Part shown: one piece after another, positions 17,220-25,817 of the stretch
Layout: each line of letters begins with the position of its first letter
Numbering within the stretch: position 1 is the first letter of the stretch
Assembly (NCBI RefSeq): GCF_020026925.1
Contig: NZ_JAIQDW010000024.1
Span: 1 to 61,450 of the forward strand
DNA length: 61,450 nt
Direction: 5' to 3'
DNA from: Flavobacterium hibisci
GTDB lineage: Bacteria; Bacteroidota; Bacteroidia; Flavobacteriales; Flavobacteriaceae
Notes under the pieces: generated by a model
The model's database searches: none
Told to the model about the DNA's origin: nothing
The model's input: only the letters and a program-made list of their open reading frames with translations
Made by a program: the position numbers and the translations under genes

Positions 17220-18317
17220 TTAAGTACATGACAAAAAGCAAAACATATTGTTTTCCAAAGATTTAAATCCTGTCAAAAGAAATTTTGACAAATAATCTAA
17301 TCCATACTTGAAAACACTTACTGCTCTTCTGCCATGTTTTTTTATTATTATTTTCTGGATGCATTCATCCAAATAGTCGCCAATTTTATAACACCATACA
17401 AAAGCAATCATTGTTAGAGAAAATAGTTTTTCTAATCTTTTTAAATCCGTCACATGTGTGTCTTCTATGTTAAAACCACTACTTTTTAAACCTCTAAAAA
17501 GAGTTTCAATTTGCCATCTTCGTTTATAATAAACCATTGCTTGTTCTGGTTTATTGAATGATACAATAATTAAAAATTCTATTTTTCCATCCCTAGCAAT
17601 GGTCTTGCTCCCAGAAAGATAGCATTTTTGACCATGTAACTCCACAATTCTCGGGTAGTGGTAAAACTCGCCTATTTTTAAATTATTGAATAACCAAAAA
17701 GCCTTAATCTCTTCCTGTTTTTGATAAGAATAAATTTTGAAATTATTTCTGATTCTAATATAATACCTAATATTGTTTTGGTTTAGAAACTCTAACCATT
17801 TATCCCCAAAAAACTCTCTATCAGCCAAGAGACAATCTATACTTTGCCTCCCGAACCATTCTATGTAGGTTTTGATTAAATCAATCCTCTCTTGTATATC
17901 TGAATTTCCTCGTTTATCCAACATTTTGAACATCAATGGAAATGCAACATTTTTATAACTGACTCCCAACATTAGAATGTTGATATTTTTAGTTCCGAAC
18001 TTCCAATTGGTTCTATCTAAGACCAATACCAAATCACATTTTACTGGTAATATATTGAATATCAAAGAAAAAACTATTTTCATAGGAAAGTCAAATTCCT
18101 TCATGAATCTTTGGACCCTCCTATAAGAGCTATTTTTATTGGCGGTTGTATCAAATCCCGATGCTAACCTATCATAATTAACTGTTTTTATTTTGCATAA
18201 AGCCGTTATAAATAAACAAATGAGCTTGACCCTTGCTAAATTGAGTTTCCCTTTGAAATGACCTTGTAAAACTGAAATAAGCTCTGTATCTTTACCCTCA
18301 AGACTGGTATTCTTCAT
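17220..18317 (-). CDS. IS4-family transposase
   Basis: A 365-residue DDE transposase that appears intact. Catalytic residues are visible as Asp101 (LVLDRTNWKFG), Asp166 (LLADREFFG) and Glu271. The last is set in the IS4 signature Y-x2-R-x3-E-x6-K: Tyr264, Arg267, Glu271, Lys278 (YYKRRWQIETLFRGLK). The C-terminal residues are encoded inside the right-end inverted repeat. All motifs and full length suggest the element could still be active. Confidence 0.93.
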   Translation of the reverse strand: MKNTSLEGKDTELISVLQGHFKGKLNLARVKLICLFITALCKIKTVNYDRLASGFDTTANKNSSYRRVQRFMKEFDFPMKIVFSLIFNILPVKCDLVLVLDRTNWKFGTKNINILMLGVSYKNVAFPLMFKMLDKRGNSDIQERIDLIKTYIEWFGRQSIDCLLADREFFGDKWLEFLNQNNIRYYIRIRNNFKIYSYQKQEEIKAFWLFNNLKIGEFYHYPRIVELHGQKCYLSGSKTIARDGKIEFLIIVSFNKPEQAMVYYKRRWQIETLFRGLKSSGFNIEDTHVTDLKRLEKLFSLTMIAFVWCYKIGDYLDECIQKIIIKKHGRRAVSVFKYGLDYLSKFLLTGFKSLENNMFCFLSCT

Positions 18318-18429
18318 TATAAAAATTATGTCGTAATAATTCTATAATGTACGAAATATCAGTCTTTTTTGCAAATTAATTAACCTGTATATTATTGATT
18401 TTTAGCAAAATATAATTTTGTCATGTACT
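17223..18429 (-). mobile_element. IS4-type insertion sequence
   Basis: Perfect 14-bp terminal inverted repeats, AGTACATGACAAAA at 17223-17236 and its complement at 18416-18429, flank a single transposase gene. The arms may extend outward through T- and A-rich runs. The stop codon of the transposase (17220-17222) lies just outside the 14-bp repeat, so the true end is probably a few bases further out. Flanking target duplication could not be assigned because both sides are homopolymeric. It is inserted between genes and interrupts nothing recognisable. Confidence 0.85.
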
Positions 18430-18452
18430 AAAAAAAGTTTTAGTTTTTAATA

Positions 18453-18481
18453 TTTTACAATAAAAAATAATCCTAATTTTG
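18453..18481 (+). promoter_or_regulatory. Promoter of ligA
   Basis: TTTT (18453-18456), 17 nt, then TAATTTTG (18474-18481). It lies outside the IS element, so the insertion left the ligA promoter intact. Confidence 0.5.
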
Positions 18482-18526
18482 AGACTGGGTTTTTATACAT
18501 TATAATCAGTACTATTTTTAATATTT

Positions 18527-20533
18527 ATGAGTATTCAGGAGACAATTCAGAATTTACGAAACGAACTTAATCAACACAATTACAATTATTATGTACTTGA
18601 TGATGCTACAATTTCTGATTATGATTTTGATACTAAACTAAAAGAGCTTCAGGATTTAGAAAAAAAACATCCTGAATTTTTTGACGAACATTCTCCGACT
18701 CAAAGGGTAGGCGGAATGGTGACCAAAAATTTTAAAACCATTGCACATCAGTTCAGAATGTACTCTTTGGATAACTCTTATTCAAAAGAAGATTTAGTAG
18801 AATGGGAAAACCGAATCCAGAGAGTTCTTGGAAATGTCGATTTACAATATACATGTGAACTAAAATACGACGGAGCTTCAATAAGCATTACATACGAAAA
18901 CGGCAAACTGGTTCAGGCTTTGACACGTGGAGATGGTTTTCAGGGAGATGAGGTTACCAATAATATTAAAACCATTAAATCAGTTCCATTGCAATTAAAA
19001 GGGAATTATCCTGATAAGTTCGACATTCGTGGCGAAATCATCCTGCCTTTAAAAGGCTTCGAAAAAATGAATCAGGATTTAATTGAAATTGGTGAAACCC
19101 CATATTCAAACCCAAGAAATACAGCTTCCGGAAGTTTAAAGCTACAGGACAGTGCTGAGGTTGCCAAACGTCCTTTAGAATGTTTATTGTATTCGGTTAC
19201 AAGCAATAATTTACCTTTTTCTTCTCAAATTGAAGGATTACAATTAGCAAGAGAATGGGGATTTAAAGTGCCAAGTGAGGCAAAATTAGCCAATACGATG
19301 CAGGAAGTTTTTGATTTTATTGATTATTGGGATACGCATCGTCACAAATTGCCTTACGAAACAGATGGTGTTGTGGTAAAAGTAAACAGTTTCCGTCATC
19401 AGGAAGAATTAGGCTATACAGCAAAATCACCTCGTTGGGCAATAGCATATAAATTTAAAGCAGAGCAGGTTTCGACCAGGTTAAAATCAATTTCGTATCA
19501 GGTGGGCCGTACCGGAGCAATTACTCCGGTGGCAAATTTAGAACCGGTACAGTTGGCTGGAACTATTGTAAAAAGAGCTTCATTGCATAATGCAGATCAA
19601 ATCGAAAAATTAGACATTCGAATAAACGACACTGTTTTTGTTGAAAAAGGAGGCGAAATTATTCCGAAGATAATTGCTGTGGATTTAGAACAGCGTCCTC
19701 AAGATTCACAAAAAACGCATTATATTACTCATTGTCCGGAATGTCAGACGGAATTGGTCAGAAACGAAGGTGAAGCGAATCATTATTGTCCAAATTTCTA
19801 CGGTTGTCCACCCCAGATTATTGGTAGAATCCAGCATTATATTTCAAGAAAAGCCATGGATATTGAAGGCCTTGGCGGTGAAACAGTGGGCTTACTTTTC
19901 AAAAATGGTCTTGTTCATAATTATGCTGATTTGTATGAATTAAAAGTAGAGGATATTCTGCATCTGGAAAGAATGGCACAAAAATCAGCTGAAAATTTGG
20001 TAAACGGTGTTGAAAAATCAAAAGAAATTCCATTTGAAAGTGTTCTTTTTGCATTAGGAATTCGTTTTGTAGGTGAAACTGTAGCCAAGAAGTTAGCAAG
20101 ACATTACAAAAATATTGATGCACTAAGTAAGGCTTCGTTAATGGAATTGATTTTAGTAGATGAAATTGGAGAACGAATTGCAAAAAGCGTTATTGAATTT
20201 TTTGAGAATGAAGAAAATCAAAAAATAATTGAACGATTAAAAAGATATGGCGTTCAGTTTGAAATCGTTGAGAAAGTAAATCCTGATGCAACCAACAAGT
20301 TCTTAGGGAAAACCTTTGTTGTGTCGGGAGTTTTTACTGAATTTTCAAGAGATGAATTAAAGAAAACCATAGAAGATAACGGCGGTAAAGTGGGAAGTTC
20401 TATTTCTGCAAAAACAGATTTTGTAGTAGCTGGAGATAATATGGGGCCGGCAAAATTAGAAAAGGCAAATAAATTAAATATTCCAATACTATCTGAACAG
20501 GAATTTATAACCAAACTGAATGAAACCGAGTAG
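18527..20533 (+). CDS. ligA: NAD-dependent DNA ligase LigA
   Basis: LigA seals nicks in replication and repair using NAD as the adenylate donor. It is 668 residues, full length. The Ia domain is at the N-terminus (NYNYYVLDDATISDYDFD). Lys113 in CELKYDGAS is the adenylated lysine. The OB fold contains VGRTGAITPVANLEPV. The zinc finger holds CPECQTEL and HYCPNFYGCPPQ. Helix-hairpin-helix repeats follow, then a C-terminal BRCT domain (GKTFVVSGVFTEFSRDELK). Its last 14 bp overlap the next gene. Confidence 0.97.
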   Translation: MSIQETIQNLRNELNQHNYNYYVLDDATISDYDFDTKLKELQDLEKKHPEFFDEHSPTQRVGGMVTKNFKTIAHQFRMYSLDNSYSKEDLVEWENRIQRVLGNVDLQYTCELKYDGASISITYENGKLVQALTRGDGFQGDEVTNNIKTIKSVPLQLKGNYPDKFDIRGEIILPLKGFEKMNQDLIEIGETPYSNPRNTASGSLKLQDSAEVAKRPLECLLYSVTSNNLPFSSQIEGLQLAREWGFKVPSEAKLANTMQEVFDFIDYWDTHRHKLPYETDGVVVKVNSFRHQEELGYTAKSPRWAIAYKFKAEQVSTRLKSISYQVGRTGAITPVANLEPVQLAGTIVKRASLHNADQIEKLDIRINDTVFVEKGGEIIPKIIAVDLEQRPQDSQKTHYITHCPECQTELVRNEGEANHYCPNFYGCPPQIIGRIQHYISRKAMDIEGLGGETVGLLFKNGLVHNYADLYELKVEDILHLERMAQKSAENLVNGVEKSKEIPFESVLFALGIRFVGETVAKKLARHYKNIDALSKASLMELILVDEIGERIAKSVIEFFENEENQKIIERLKRYGVQFEIVEKVNPDATNKFLGKTFVVSGVFTEFSRDELKKTIEDNGGKVGSSISAKTDFVVAGDNMGPAKLEKANKLNIPILSEQEFITKLNETE

Positions 20534-21197
20534 GCCGTCATTGATTTTATACTCGATTGCATTTTTTTTTACAATCGTGTTTGATATTCTTCAATATGAT
20601 TATCTGACGGTTTGTATGAAATCGATTGTAATTCCTTCTGTATTCTTTTATTTTTATTCGTCAAATAATTTTAAAATTGATACAACTCAGATTTTAATTT
20701 TTGCTTTATGCTTTGTCGGAGAAGTATTTCATCTTATGGATGTAGAAATTTCTACCCTTGGATCTTCAATATGCTTTCTGTTTGTTTACTCTATATTAAT
20801 CAAAAAAATCATTGTTGAAAAGATAAAACTTAAAAGAGCAGACCTGTTGCCTGTAGCTATGGTAATCTTAATTATTATCTATTTATTGTTTTCTGTTTTA
20901 AGTTTGCAGTTTGATAAAATCAAAGACTTTCAATTTCTATACTGTATTTACGGTATTGTATTAAGTGTGTTAGGGGTTGTTTGTTATACAAAATATATAA
21001 CCAGAGGAACTTATGTTAGTTTACTGCTAACAGTAATGATTACCTGTTTTATAATTTCTGATATCTTTTTTATTTTCAATGAATATTTCTCCTATTCTTT
21101 AGTATTAATCCTAATTAGGGACATTGCGCAGATTCTGGCCTACTTTTTTATGGCAAAATATTTTATAGTATCAAATAAAAAGAGGGTTAAACAATAA
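20520..21197 (+). CDS. YhhN-like multi-pass membrane protein
   Basis: A 225-residue protein with about seven to eight hydrophobic helices and a short basic C-terminus (SNKKRVKQ). The layout and the LRD-like segment LVLILIRDIAQILAYFFMAKYFIV resemble the YhhN/TMEM86 family (lysoplasmalogenase-like). The match is weak, so the enzyme function should not be assumed. The ATG lies inside ligA with a 14-bp overlap, indicating translational coupling. The 3' end overlaps the convergent nucleotidase gene by 11 bp. Confidence 0.65.
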   Translation: MKPSRPSLILYSIAFFFTIVFDILQYDYLTVCMKSIVIPSVFFYFYSSNNFKIDTTQILIFALCFVGEVFHLMDVEISTLGSSICFLFVYSILIKKIIVEKIKLKRADLLPVAMVILIIIYLLFSVLSLQFDKIKDFQFLYCIYGIVLSVLGVVCYTKYITRGTYVSLLLTVMITCFIISDIFFIFNEYFSYSLVLILIRDIAQILAYFFMAKYFIVSNKKRVKQ

Positions 21198-22098
21198 TTG
21201 ATTTCCCTTGATTAGTATGTGACTTATTTTTGTCAAAATAAAAATCGATTCGGCCTAAATTTATTCCGTAGCATCCTACCTGATTTATCAGAACATCTTC
21301 GCCTGATTTATTTTTTACAATAGTAGGTTTGTCCAAAAAGGTATGTGTATGACCACCAATAATCAAATCAATGTCTTGTGTCAGTTCGGCTAATTTTAAG
21401 TCACAAATTTTTGTCTCGTTTTCTTTGTATTTATAGCCCAGGTGAGAAAGACAGATGACAAGGTCACATTTCTCTTCTTTCTTTAACAATTGCGTCATAT
21501 CCTGTGCAATTTCTACAGGATTATTGTAAACAGTTTCCTTGTACATTTTTTTGTCAACCAATCCTGCAAGTTCTATTCCTAAACCAAAAACACCAACCTT
21601 AATTCCGTTTTTATTGAAAATTTTATATGGTTTTACATGTCCGTTCATGATTGTGTTTTTAAAATCATAATTCGAGCAGATAAAATCAAAACTGGCATGC
21701 GGCATTTGTGCGTACAATCCATTAAGACCATTGTCAAAATCATGGTTTCCAATTGCAGAAGCATCATATTTCATCATGCTCATTAGTTTGAATTCAAGTT
21801 CTCCACCATAATAATTGAAATAAGGGGTTCCCTGAAAGATATCTCCGGCATCTAGTAAAAGCACATTTGGATTTTCTTTTCGAATGGTTTCAATGAGAGC
21901 AGCTCTACGCGATACGCCACCTTTGTTTGGGTTACGAGGGTCATCAGCAGGAAAAGGATCTATGTGGCTGTGCACATCGTTAGTATGCAGAACAGTTAGA
22001 TGCTTTATATCGTTTGTTTCAAAACTGCTCAATGAAAGGCCCAGGCTTAATAAAGCCGTCCCCGCAGCGGTTTTCTCAATAAATTCTCTTCTTTTCAT
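21187..22098 (-). CDS. 5'-nucleotidase-type metallophosphatase, N-terminal domain protein
   Basis: A 303-residue exported metallophosphoesterase. The N-terminus has a Tat-like signal (KRREFIEKTAAGTALLSLGLSL). Two-metal site motifs are LHTNDVHSHIDPF, LLDAGDIFQGT, AIGNHDFDNG, SHLGYK and GGHTHTFLDKP. This is the catalytic half of UshA-type 5'-nucleotidases. The substrate-binding C-terminal half is a separate gene just upstream (22314-23093). Both have their own export signals, so this is a natural split, not a broken gene. A MITE-like element lies between them. Confidence 0.88.
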   Translation of the reverse strand: MKRREFIEKTAAGTALLSLGLSLSSFETNDIKHLTVLHTNDVHSHIDPFPADDPRNPNKGGVSRRAALIETIRKENPNVLLLDAGDIFQGTPYFNYYGGELEFKLMSMMKYDASAIGNHDFDNGLNGLYAQMPHASFDFICSNYDFKNTIMNGHVKPYKIFNKNGIKVGVFGLGIELAGLVDKKMYKETVYNNPVEIAQDMTQLLKKEEKCDLVICLSHLGYKYKENETKICDLKLAELTQDIDLIIGGHTHTFLDKPTIVKNKSGEDVLINQVGCYGINLGRIDFYFDKNKSHTNQGKSIIV

Positions 22099-22116
22099 TT
22101 TGTGTTTTTTTACTAA

Positions 22117-22275
22117 GACCCTGTTTAAAATTTAAATATTTAGATATTTATGAGATTATTTTTCGATAGATGAGGCAAATTTTGAAAGAATAATAGACTT
22201 ATTTTTGAGTAAATTTAACGAAATATAGCGGAAAATAATCCGTAAAAAGCAATTAGATAAAATTTAAACAGGCTC
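22117..22275. mobile_element. MITE-like element with TAA target duplication
   Basis: Terminal inverted repeats GACCCTGTTTAAAATTT (22117-22133) and AAAATTTAAACAGGCTC (22259-22275) bound a 159-bp AT-rich segment without a gene. TAA flanks both sides (22114-22116 and 22276-22278). A 3-bp TNA duplication and ends of the GAGCCTGTTTAAA kind are known from IS5-type (IS1031/IS427) elements, so this is probably a non-autonomous derivative. Confidence 0.7.
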
Positions 22276-22293
22276 TAAAACGCCTGTTTTTTA
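22267..22293. terminator. Possible terminator formed with the MITE end
   Basis: AAACAGGC (22267-22274, within the MITE's right end) pairs with GCCTGTTT (22283-22290) around TCTAAAAC. A T-run follows on the plus strand and A/T-rich DNA follows on the minus strand. It lies about 20 bp past the stop of the nucleotidase C-terminal gene. Confidence 0.45.
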
Positions 22294-22313
22294 TTTTGGA
22301 TTCAAGTTTTTGA

Positions 22314-23093
22314 TTATTCTTCTGTAATTCTAATATCTTTTGGAATCGGAATCGTATCTACTTCTTTAAAATAATCAATTAATACATTTCGAAGTTTATA
22401 GTCCAGGTCATATTTCTGTAAAGCTTTGAGGAAAAAATTCATGCTGTCCCCGCCATTTGCCAGATAATCGTTTGTTGCTACATAATACGTTTTAGTAATG
22501 TCAAGAGGTTTTCCCTGAATTTGAATATTTTTAGCAGTATTATCTTTTGAAATTGTAAAAGTCATACCGGCTAAAGGATGGGCTTTCTTTTGCTTAATTA
22601 TATCCGAAGCAATTTCCAGAATCTGATCACCTTTTAAAGCTAATACAACGAGATTGTTTTCAAAAGGCATAATTTCGAAAGCAGTTCTTGTTGTTACATT
22701 TCCTTTTGGTAATATAGCCCTTATTCCGCCATGATTTAGCAAACATAAATCGATGTCTTTTTTTTCACGGATCTTAAAAACCTGAGTTCCTTTTTGTAAA
22801 CAAACATCAGCTATCAGGTTTCCAATATTGGTTTGCCACTTTCCAATACTTTTATCAAGTGTTTCCGGACAATAAGCTAATACACTGTCTAAATCTTTAT
22901 TGATGTGATCACGATAAGGTTTAATAAAGTTTTCTATCTCAGGAATCTGGTTGTTTTTTTCAGTAATAGGAAGTTGTTTCCCTTCTATTTTATCCAGATG
23001 GTAATTTTTTTTACTGCATGATAAAGCAAATAAGAATGTTAAGAATATAACAAAAAGTTTTAAAAATCCGTTATACTTTTTTAGTTTTACCAT
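22314..23093 (-). CDS. 5'-nucleotidase C-terminal domain lipoprotein
   Basis: A 259-residue lipoprotein with the lipobox ALSC after a signal peptide (about residues 9-25). The rest is the 5'-nucleotidase C-terminal fold that binds the nucleotide base: IGNLIADVCLQKGTQ, CLLNHGGIRAILPKGNVTTRTAFEIMPFENNLVVL and TNDYLANGGDSMNFF are the usual signatures. It lacks the metallophosphatase domain, which is encoded by the next gene downstream. The two products probably work together on extracellular nucleotides. Confidence 0.88.
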   Translation of the reverse strand: MVKLKKYNGFLKLFVIFLTFLFALSCSKKNYHLDKIEGKQLPITEKNNQIPEIENFIKPYRDHINKDLDSVLAYCPETLDKSIGKWQTNIGNLIADVCLQKGTQVFKIREKKDIDLCLLNHGGIRAILPKGNVTTRTAFEIMPFENNLVVLALKGDQILEIASDIIKQKKAHPLAGMTFTISKDNTAKNIQIQGKPLDITKTYYVATNDYLANGGDSMNFFLKALQKYDLDYKLRNVLIDYFKEVDTIPIPKDIRITEE

Positions 23094-23140
23094 CTTAAAT
23101 GAGACTTAAATAATTAATTTTGTAATCTGGTAAAAGTACT

Positions 23141-23653
23141 ATGTTTTTAAATTACTTAAAGGATTTTTTTATAAAAAAAACATTAAAAAATAATTTACGT
23201 AATGTAAAAAAAGAAGTATTTACCAGTAATGTACAAACAATTGGCTTGTTGATTGATGAGAGTGATTTCAGGCATTCAAAAGCACTTATTGAGGAGTTAG
23301 TTTCTAAAGGGGTTGATTCTGACAGAATTAAAATTGTGGTGTACAGAGATAAGTTTGAGGATAAAAAAACATATTCTTTTCCAACTTTCACCCAAAAGCA
23401 TATAGGTTGGAAAGGGGATAGTAAAGTAGATTTTTTAACTGAATTTATTGAAACAGAATTTGATCTTTTGATTAGTTATTATGATGTTCAGAAACCCATT
23501 TTGAAACTGATTACGAATCAATCAAAAGCAAAATTTAAAGTTGGGTTTGCATCAATAGACAAAGATATAAATCGTTGGATGATAAATACTTCTTTAAGCA
23601 ATTATAGACTTTTCGTTTTCGAATTGTTCAGGTATTTAAAAAATATAAAGTAA
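23141..23653 (+). CDS. Conserved hypothetical protein (possibly DUF6913)
   Basis: A 170-residue protein with a basic, hydrophobic N-terminus (FLNYLKDFFIKKTLKNNLRN) that is not a clear signal peptide. The remainder looks like an alpha/beta domain (VQTIGLLIDESDFRHSKALIEELVSKGVDSDRIKIVVYRD ... DLLISYYDVQKPILKLITNQSKAKFKVGFA). It is, from memory, a flavobacterial family next to dapA with only a DUF label. It lies 16 bp before dapA, likely in the same transcript. No function can be assigned. Confidence 0.75.
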   Translation: MFLNYLKDFFIKKTLKNNLRNVKKEVFTSNVQTIGLLIDESDFRHSKALIEELVSKGVDSDRIKIVVYRDKFEDKKTYSFPTFTQKHIGWKGDSKVDFLTEFIETEFDLLISYYDVQKPILKLITNQSKAKFKVGFASIDKDINRWMINTSLSNYRLFVFELFRYLKNIK

Positions 23654-23669
23654 AAATATAATTTAGATT

Positions 23670-24551
23670 ATGCAATCATTAATAGGAACTGGTGTTGCGC
23701 TTGTCACTCCATTTAAAAAAGATTTTTCAATTGATATTGAAGCTTTGCATCGAATCATTAATTTTTCGATTGACGGTGGAGTGGAATATCTGGTCGTTAT
23801 GGGTACAACTGCAGAAAATGCAACTTTAACATTAGAAGAAAAAGAGTTGGTTATCAGTACGGTTGTTGAAGTTAATAACGGAAGATTGCCTTTAGTTCTT
23901 GGAGTTGGAGGCAACAATACAATGCAGATTGTAGAAGAATTAAAAACAAGGGATTTTTCAGCATTTGAAGCTATTCTTTCTGTTTCTCCTTACTATAATA
24001 AACCTACACAAGAAGGGATTTATCAGCATTTTAAAACCATTGCAGAAGCTTCTCCTGTTCCGGTAATTTTATATAATGTTCCAGGAAGAACATCAAGTAA
24101 TATGGCACCTTCAACAGTAGTTCGTCTTGCAAACGATTTTGACAATATTGTAGGGATAAAAGAAGCGGCAGGAGACATGGCTCAGGCTTTGCAACTCATT
24201 AAAAATGCACCAAAGGATTTTTTGGTAATCTCAGGAGATGATATGATTGCTTTGCCAATTGTATTAGCTGGCGGGGCAGGAGTTATATCGGTTATTGGAC
24301 AGGGATTCCCAAAAGAATTCTCAGAAATGATTCGTCTAGGCCTGAACCGAAAAGTAAATGAGGCTTTTAAAACCCAATACTTATTGTCTGATTGTATTGA
24401 TATGATTTTTGAACAGGGAAATCCTGCCGGAATTAAACAGGTGTTGCAGTCTTTAGGAATTGCTGATAATACGGTTCGTTTACCATTAGTTTCAGTTGAT
24501 GAATCATTAGCAGACCGATTAGATAAATTTGTAAAAGCAGCATTAAAATAA
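23670..24551 (+). CDS. dapA: 4-hydroxy-tetrahydrodipicolinate synthase
   Basis: DapA condenses pyruvate with aspartate semialdehyde in the lysine/diaminopimelate pathway. Its 293 residues show the TIM-barrel motifs GTGVALVTPF, GTTAE (45-49), Tyr135 in LYNVPGRTS with Arg140, and the Schiff-base Lys164 in GIKEAAGD. ISGDDMIALPIVLAGGAGVISV completes the active-site face. All key residues are present. Confidence 0.97.
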   Translation: MQSLIGTGVALVTPFKKDFSIDIEALHRIINFSIDGGVEYLVVMGTTAENATLTLEEKELVISTVVEVNNGRLPLVLGVGGNNTMQIVEELKTRDFSAFEAILSVSPYYNKPTQEGIYQHFKTIAEASPVPVILYNVPGRTSSNMAPSTVVRLANDFDNIVGIKEAAGDMAQALQLIKNAPKDFLVISGDDMIALPIVLAGGAGVISVIGQGFPKEFSEMIRLGLNRKVNEAFKTQYLLSDCIDMIFEQGNPAGIKQVLQSLGIADNTVRLPLVSVDESLADRLDKFVKAALK

Positions 24552-24589
24552 ATACAATATTCCCCGTATTTTATTGTGTCAAAAAATAT

Positions 24590-24620
24590 TTTGTAGTAGC
24601 TAAATTAATAACTAAATTTG
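24590..24620 (+). promoter_or_regulatory. Promoter of the bamD operon
   Basis: TTTG (24590-24593), 19 nt, TAAATTTG (24613-24620): a textbook Bacteroidota promoter. The start is expected near 24626, about 60 nt before the bamD ATG. Confidence 0.75.
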
Positions 24621-24621
24621 C

Positions 24622-24637
24622 CACCGAAACTTCGGTG
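24622..24637. promoter_or_regulatory. Dyad at the bamD transcription start
   Basis: CACCGAA-AC-TTCGGTG is a perfect 7+7 bp inverted repeat centred about 9 bp after the -7 box, where the transcript should begin. The position suits a repressor operator; a 5'-end RNA hairpin is the alternative. Confidence 0.45.
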
Positions 24638-24687
24638 TGATTTTGCTTTGGCATAATTGTCTAAGAAATCATAATAAAAGTAAGAAA

Positions 24688-25482
24688 ATGAAAAAACTAG
24701 TATCGCTGTTAATTGTTGTTGCCCTTTTTTGCTCTTGTAGTGATTATCAGAAGGCATTGAAAAATGAAGATGTTGCGGCAAAATTTGAAATCGCAACAAA
24801 GATGTATGAAGCAGGGAAGTATAATAAAGCAATTAGACTTTTTGAGCAATTAGCGCCTACATACAGAGGAAAACCTCAGGCAGAAAAGCTATTCTATATG
24901 TTTTCTCAGTCATATTATAAAACAAAACAGTATTATTTAGCAGGTTATCAGTTTGAAAGTTTTGTTTCGGGTTATCCGCGAAGTGAAAAAGTTCAGGAGG
25001 CTGCTTTTTTAGGAGCTTACAGTTATTCTAAATTAGCTCCTGTTTATAGTCTTGATCAGACAGATACAGTAAAAGCATTAGATAAATTACAAGCTTTTAT
25101 TGATAATTATCCAAATTCAGAATACATTGCTCAGGCAAATGAGGCTGTTAAGGTATTAAGTGGTAAACTTGAAAAAAAGGCGTATGAAAATGCAAAAGGG
25201 TATAATACTATTTCTGACTATAAATCGGCATTAGTGGCCTTTGATAATTTTATCGCAGATTATCCAGGAACTCCATTTAAAGAAGATGCCTTGTTTTATA
25301 AATATGATTCAGCATACCAATTAGCAATAAACAGTATTCCTCAAAAAATGGAAGAGCGTTTAAATGTTGCAAAAGTGGCGTATAACAACTTGTTGAAGTT
25401 TAAAAGCGATACAAAATATAAAAAACAGGCAGACGAAATGAATGCCAGAGTAGAAACAGATTTACAAAAATTTACTAAATAA
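24688..25482 (+). CDS. bamD: Outer membrane protein assembly factor BamD
   Basis: BamD is an outer-membrane lipoprotein of the BAM complex that folds beta-barrels. The ATG at 24688 is chosen because MKKLVSLLIVVALFCSCSDY is a proper lipoprotein signal with the lipobox CSC; an upstream TTG would bury it. The 264-residue product carries five TPR-like repeats (KFEIATKMYEAGKYNKAIRLFEQL, YYLAGYQFESFVSGYP, ALDKLQAFIDNYPNSEYI and more). It heads the conserved bamD-rpoZ-coaBC-DUF4835-recN cluster. Confidence 0.93.
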   Translation: MKKLVSLLIVVALFCSCSDYQKALKNEDVAAKFEIATKMYEAGKYNKAIRLFEQLAPTYRGKPQAEKLFYMFSQSYYKTKQYYLAGYQFESFVSGYPRSEKVQEAAFLGAYSYSKLAPVYSLDQTDTVKALDKLQAFIDNYPNSEYIAQANEAVKVLSGKLEKKAYENAKGYNTISDYKSALVAFDNFIADYPGTPFKEDALFYKYDSAYQLAINSIPQKMEERLNVAKVAYNNLLKFKSDTKYKKQADEMNARVETDLQKFTK

Positions 25483-25490
25483 ATAAAGTC

Positions 25491-25808
25491 ATGGATTTAA
25501 AAAAGACGAATGCTCCTGTAAATACAATAACTTACAATAAAACAGTTATTGAAGAGCCAACAGGAAATGTGTATGAGGCAATCACTATTATGGCTAAAAG
25601 AGCAAACCAGATTAATTCTGAAATTAAAAAAGAATTGACTGAGAAATTAGAAGAATTTGCTACTTACAATGACAGTCTTGAAGAAGTTTTTGAAAATAAA
25701 GAACAAATTGAAGTTTCTAAATTTTACGAAAAATTACCAAAACCACACGCTTTAGCTGTTCAGGAATGGTTAGACGGTAAAACATACCACAGAAGCTCAA
25801 ACAAATAA
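25491..25808 (+). CDS. rpoZ: RNA polymerase omega subunit
   Basis: A 105-residue omega subunit of the Bacteroidota type, which helps assemble RNA polymerase. The omega motif VYEAITIMAKRANQINSEIKKEL appears at residues 28-50. Bacteroidota forms are divergent and often called hypothetical, but this place between bamD and coaBC is diagnostic. It is 8 bp after bamD and 9 bp before coaBC. Confidence 0.9.
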   Translation: MDLKKTNAPVNTITYNKTVIEEPTGNVYEAITIMAKRANQINSEIKKELTEKLEEFATYNDSLEEVFENKEQIEVSKFYEKLPKPHALAVQEWLDGKTYHRSSNK

Positions 25809-25817
25809 TACAGTACA

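Noticed and set aside
21187..23093. A 5'-nucleotidase broken in two by the MITE
   Set aside because: Each half has its own start and export signal (Tat-like and lipoprotein), and a two-gene arrangement is known in Flavobacteria. The MITE lies in the spacer only.
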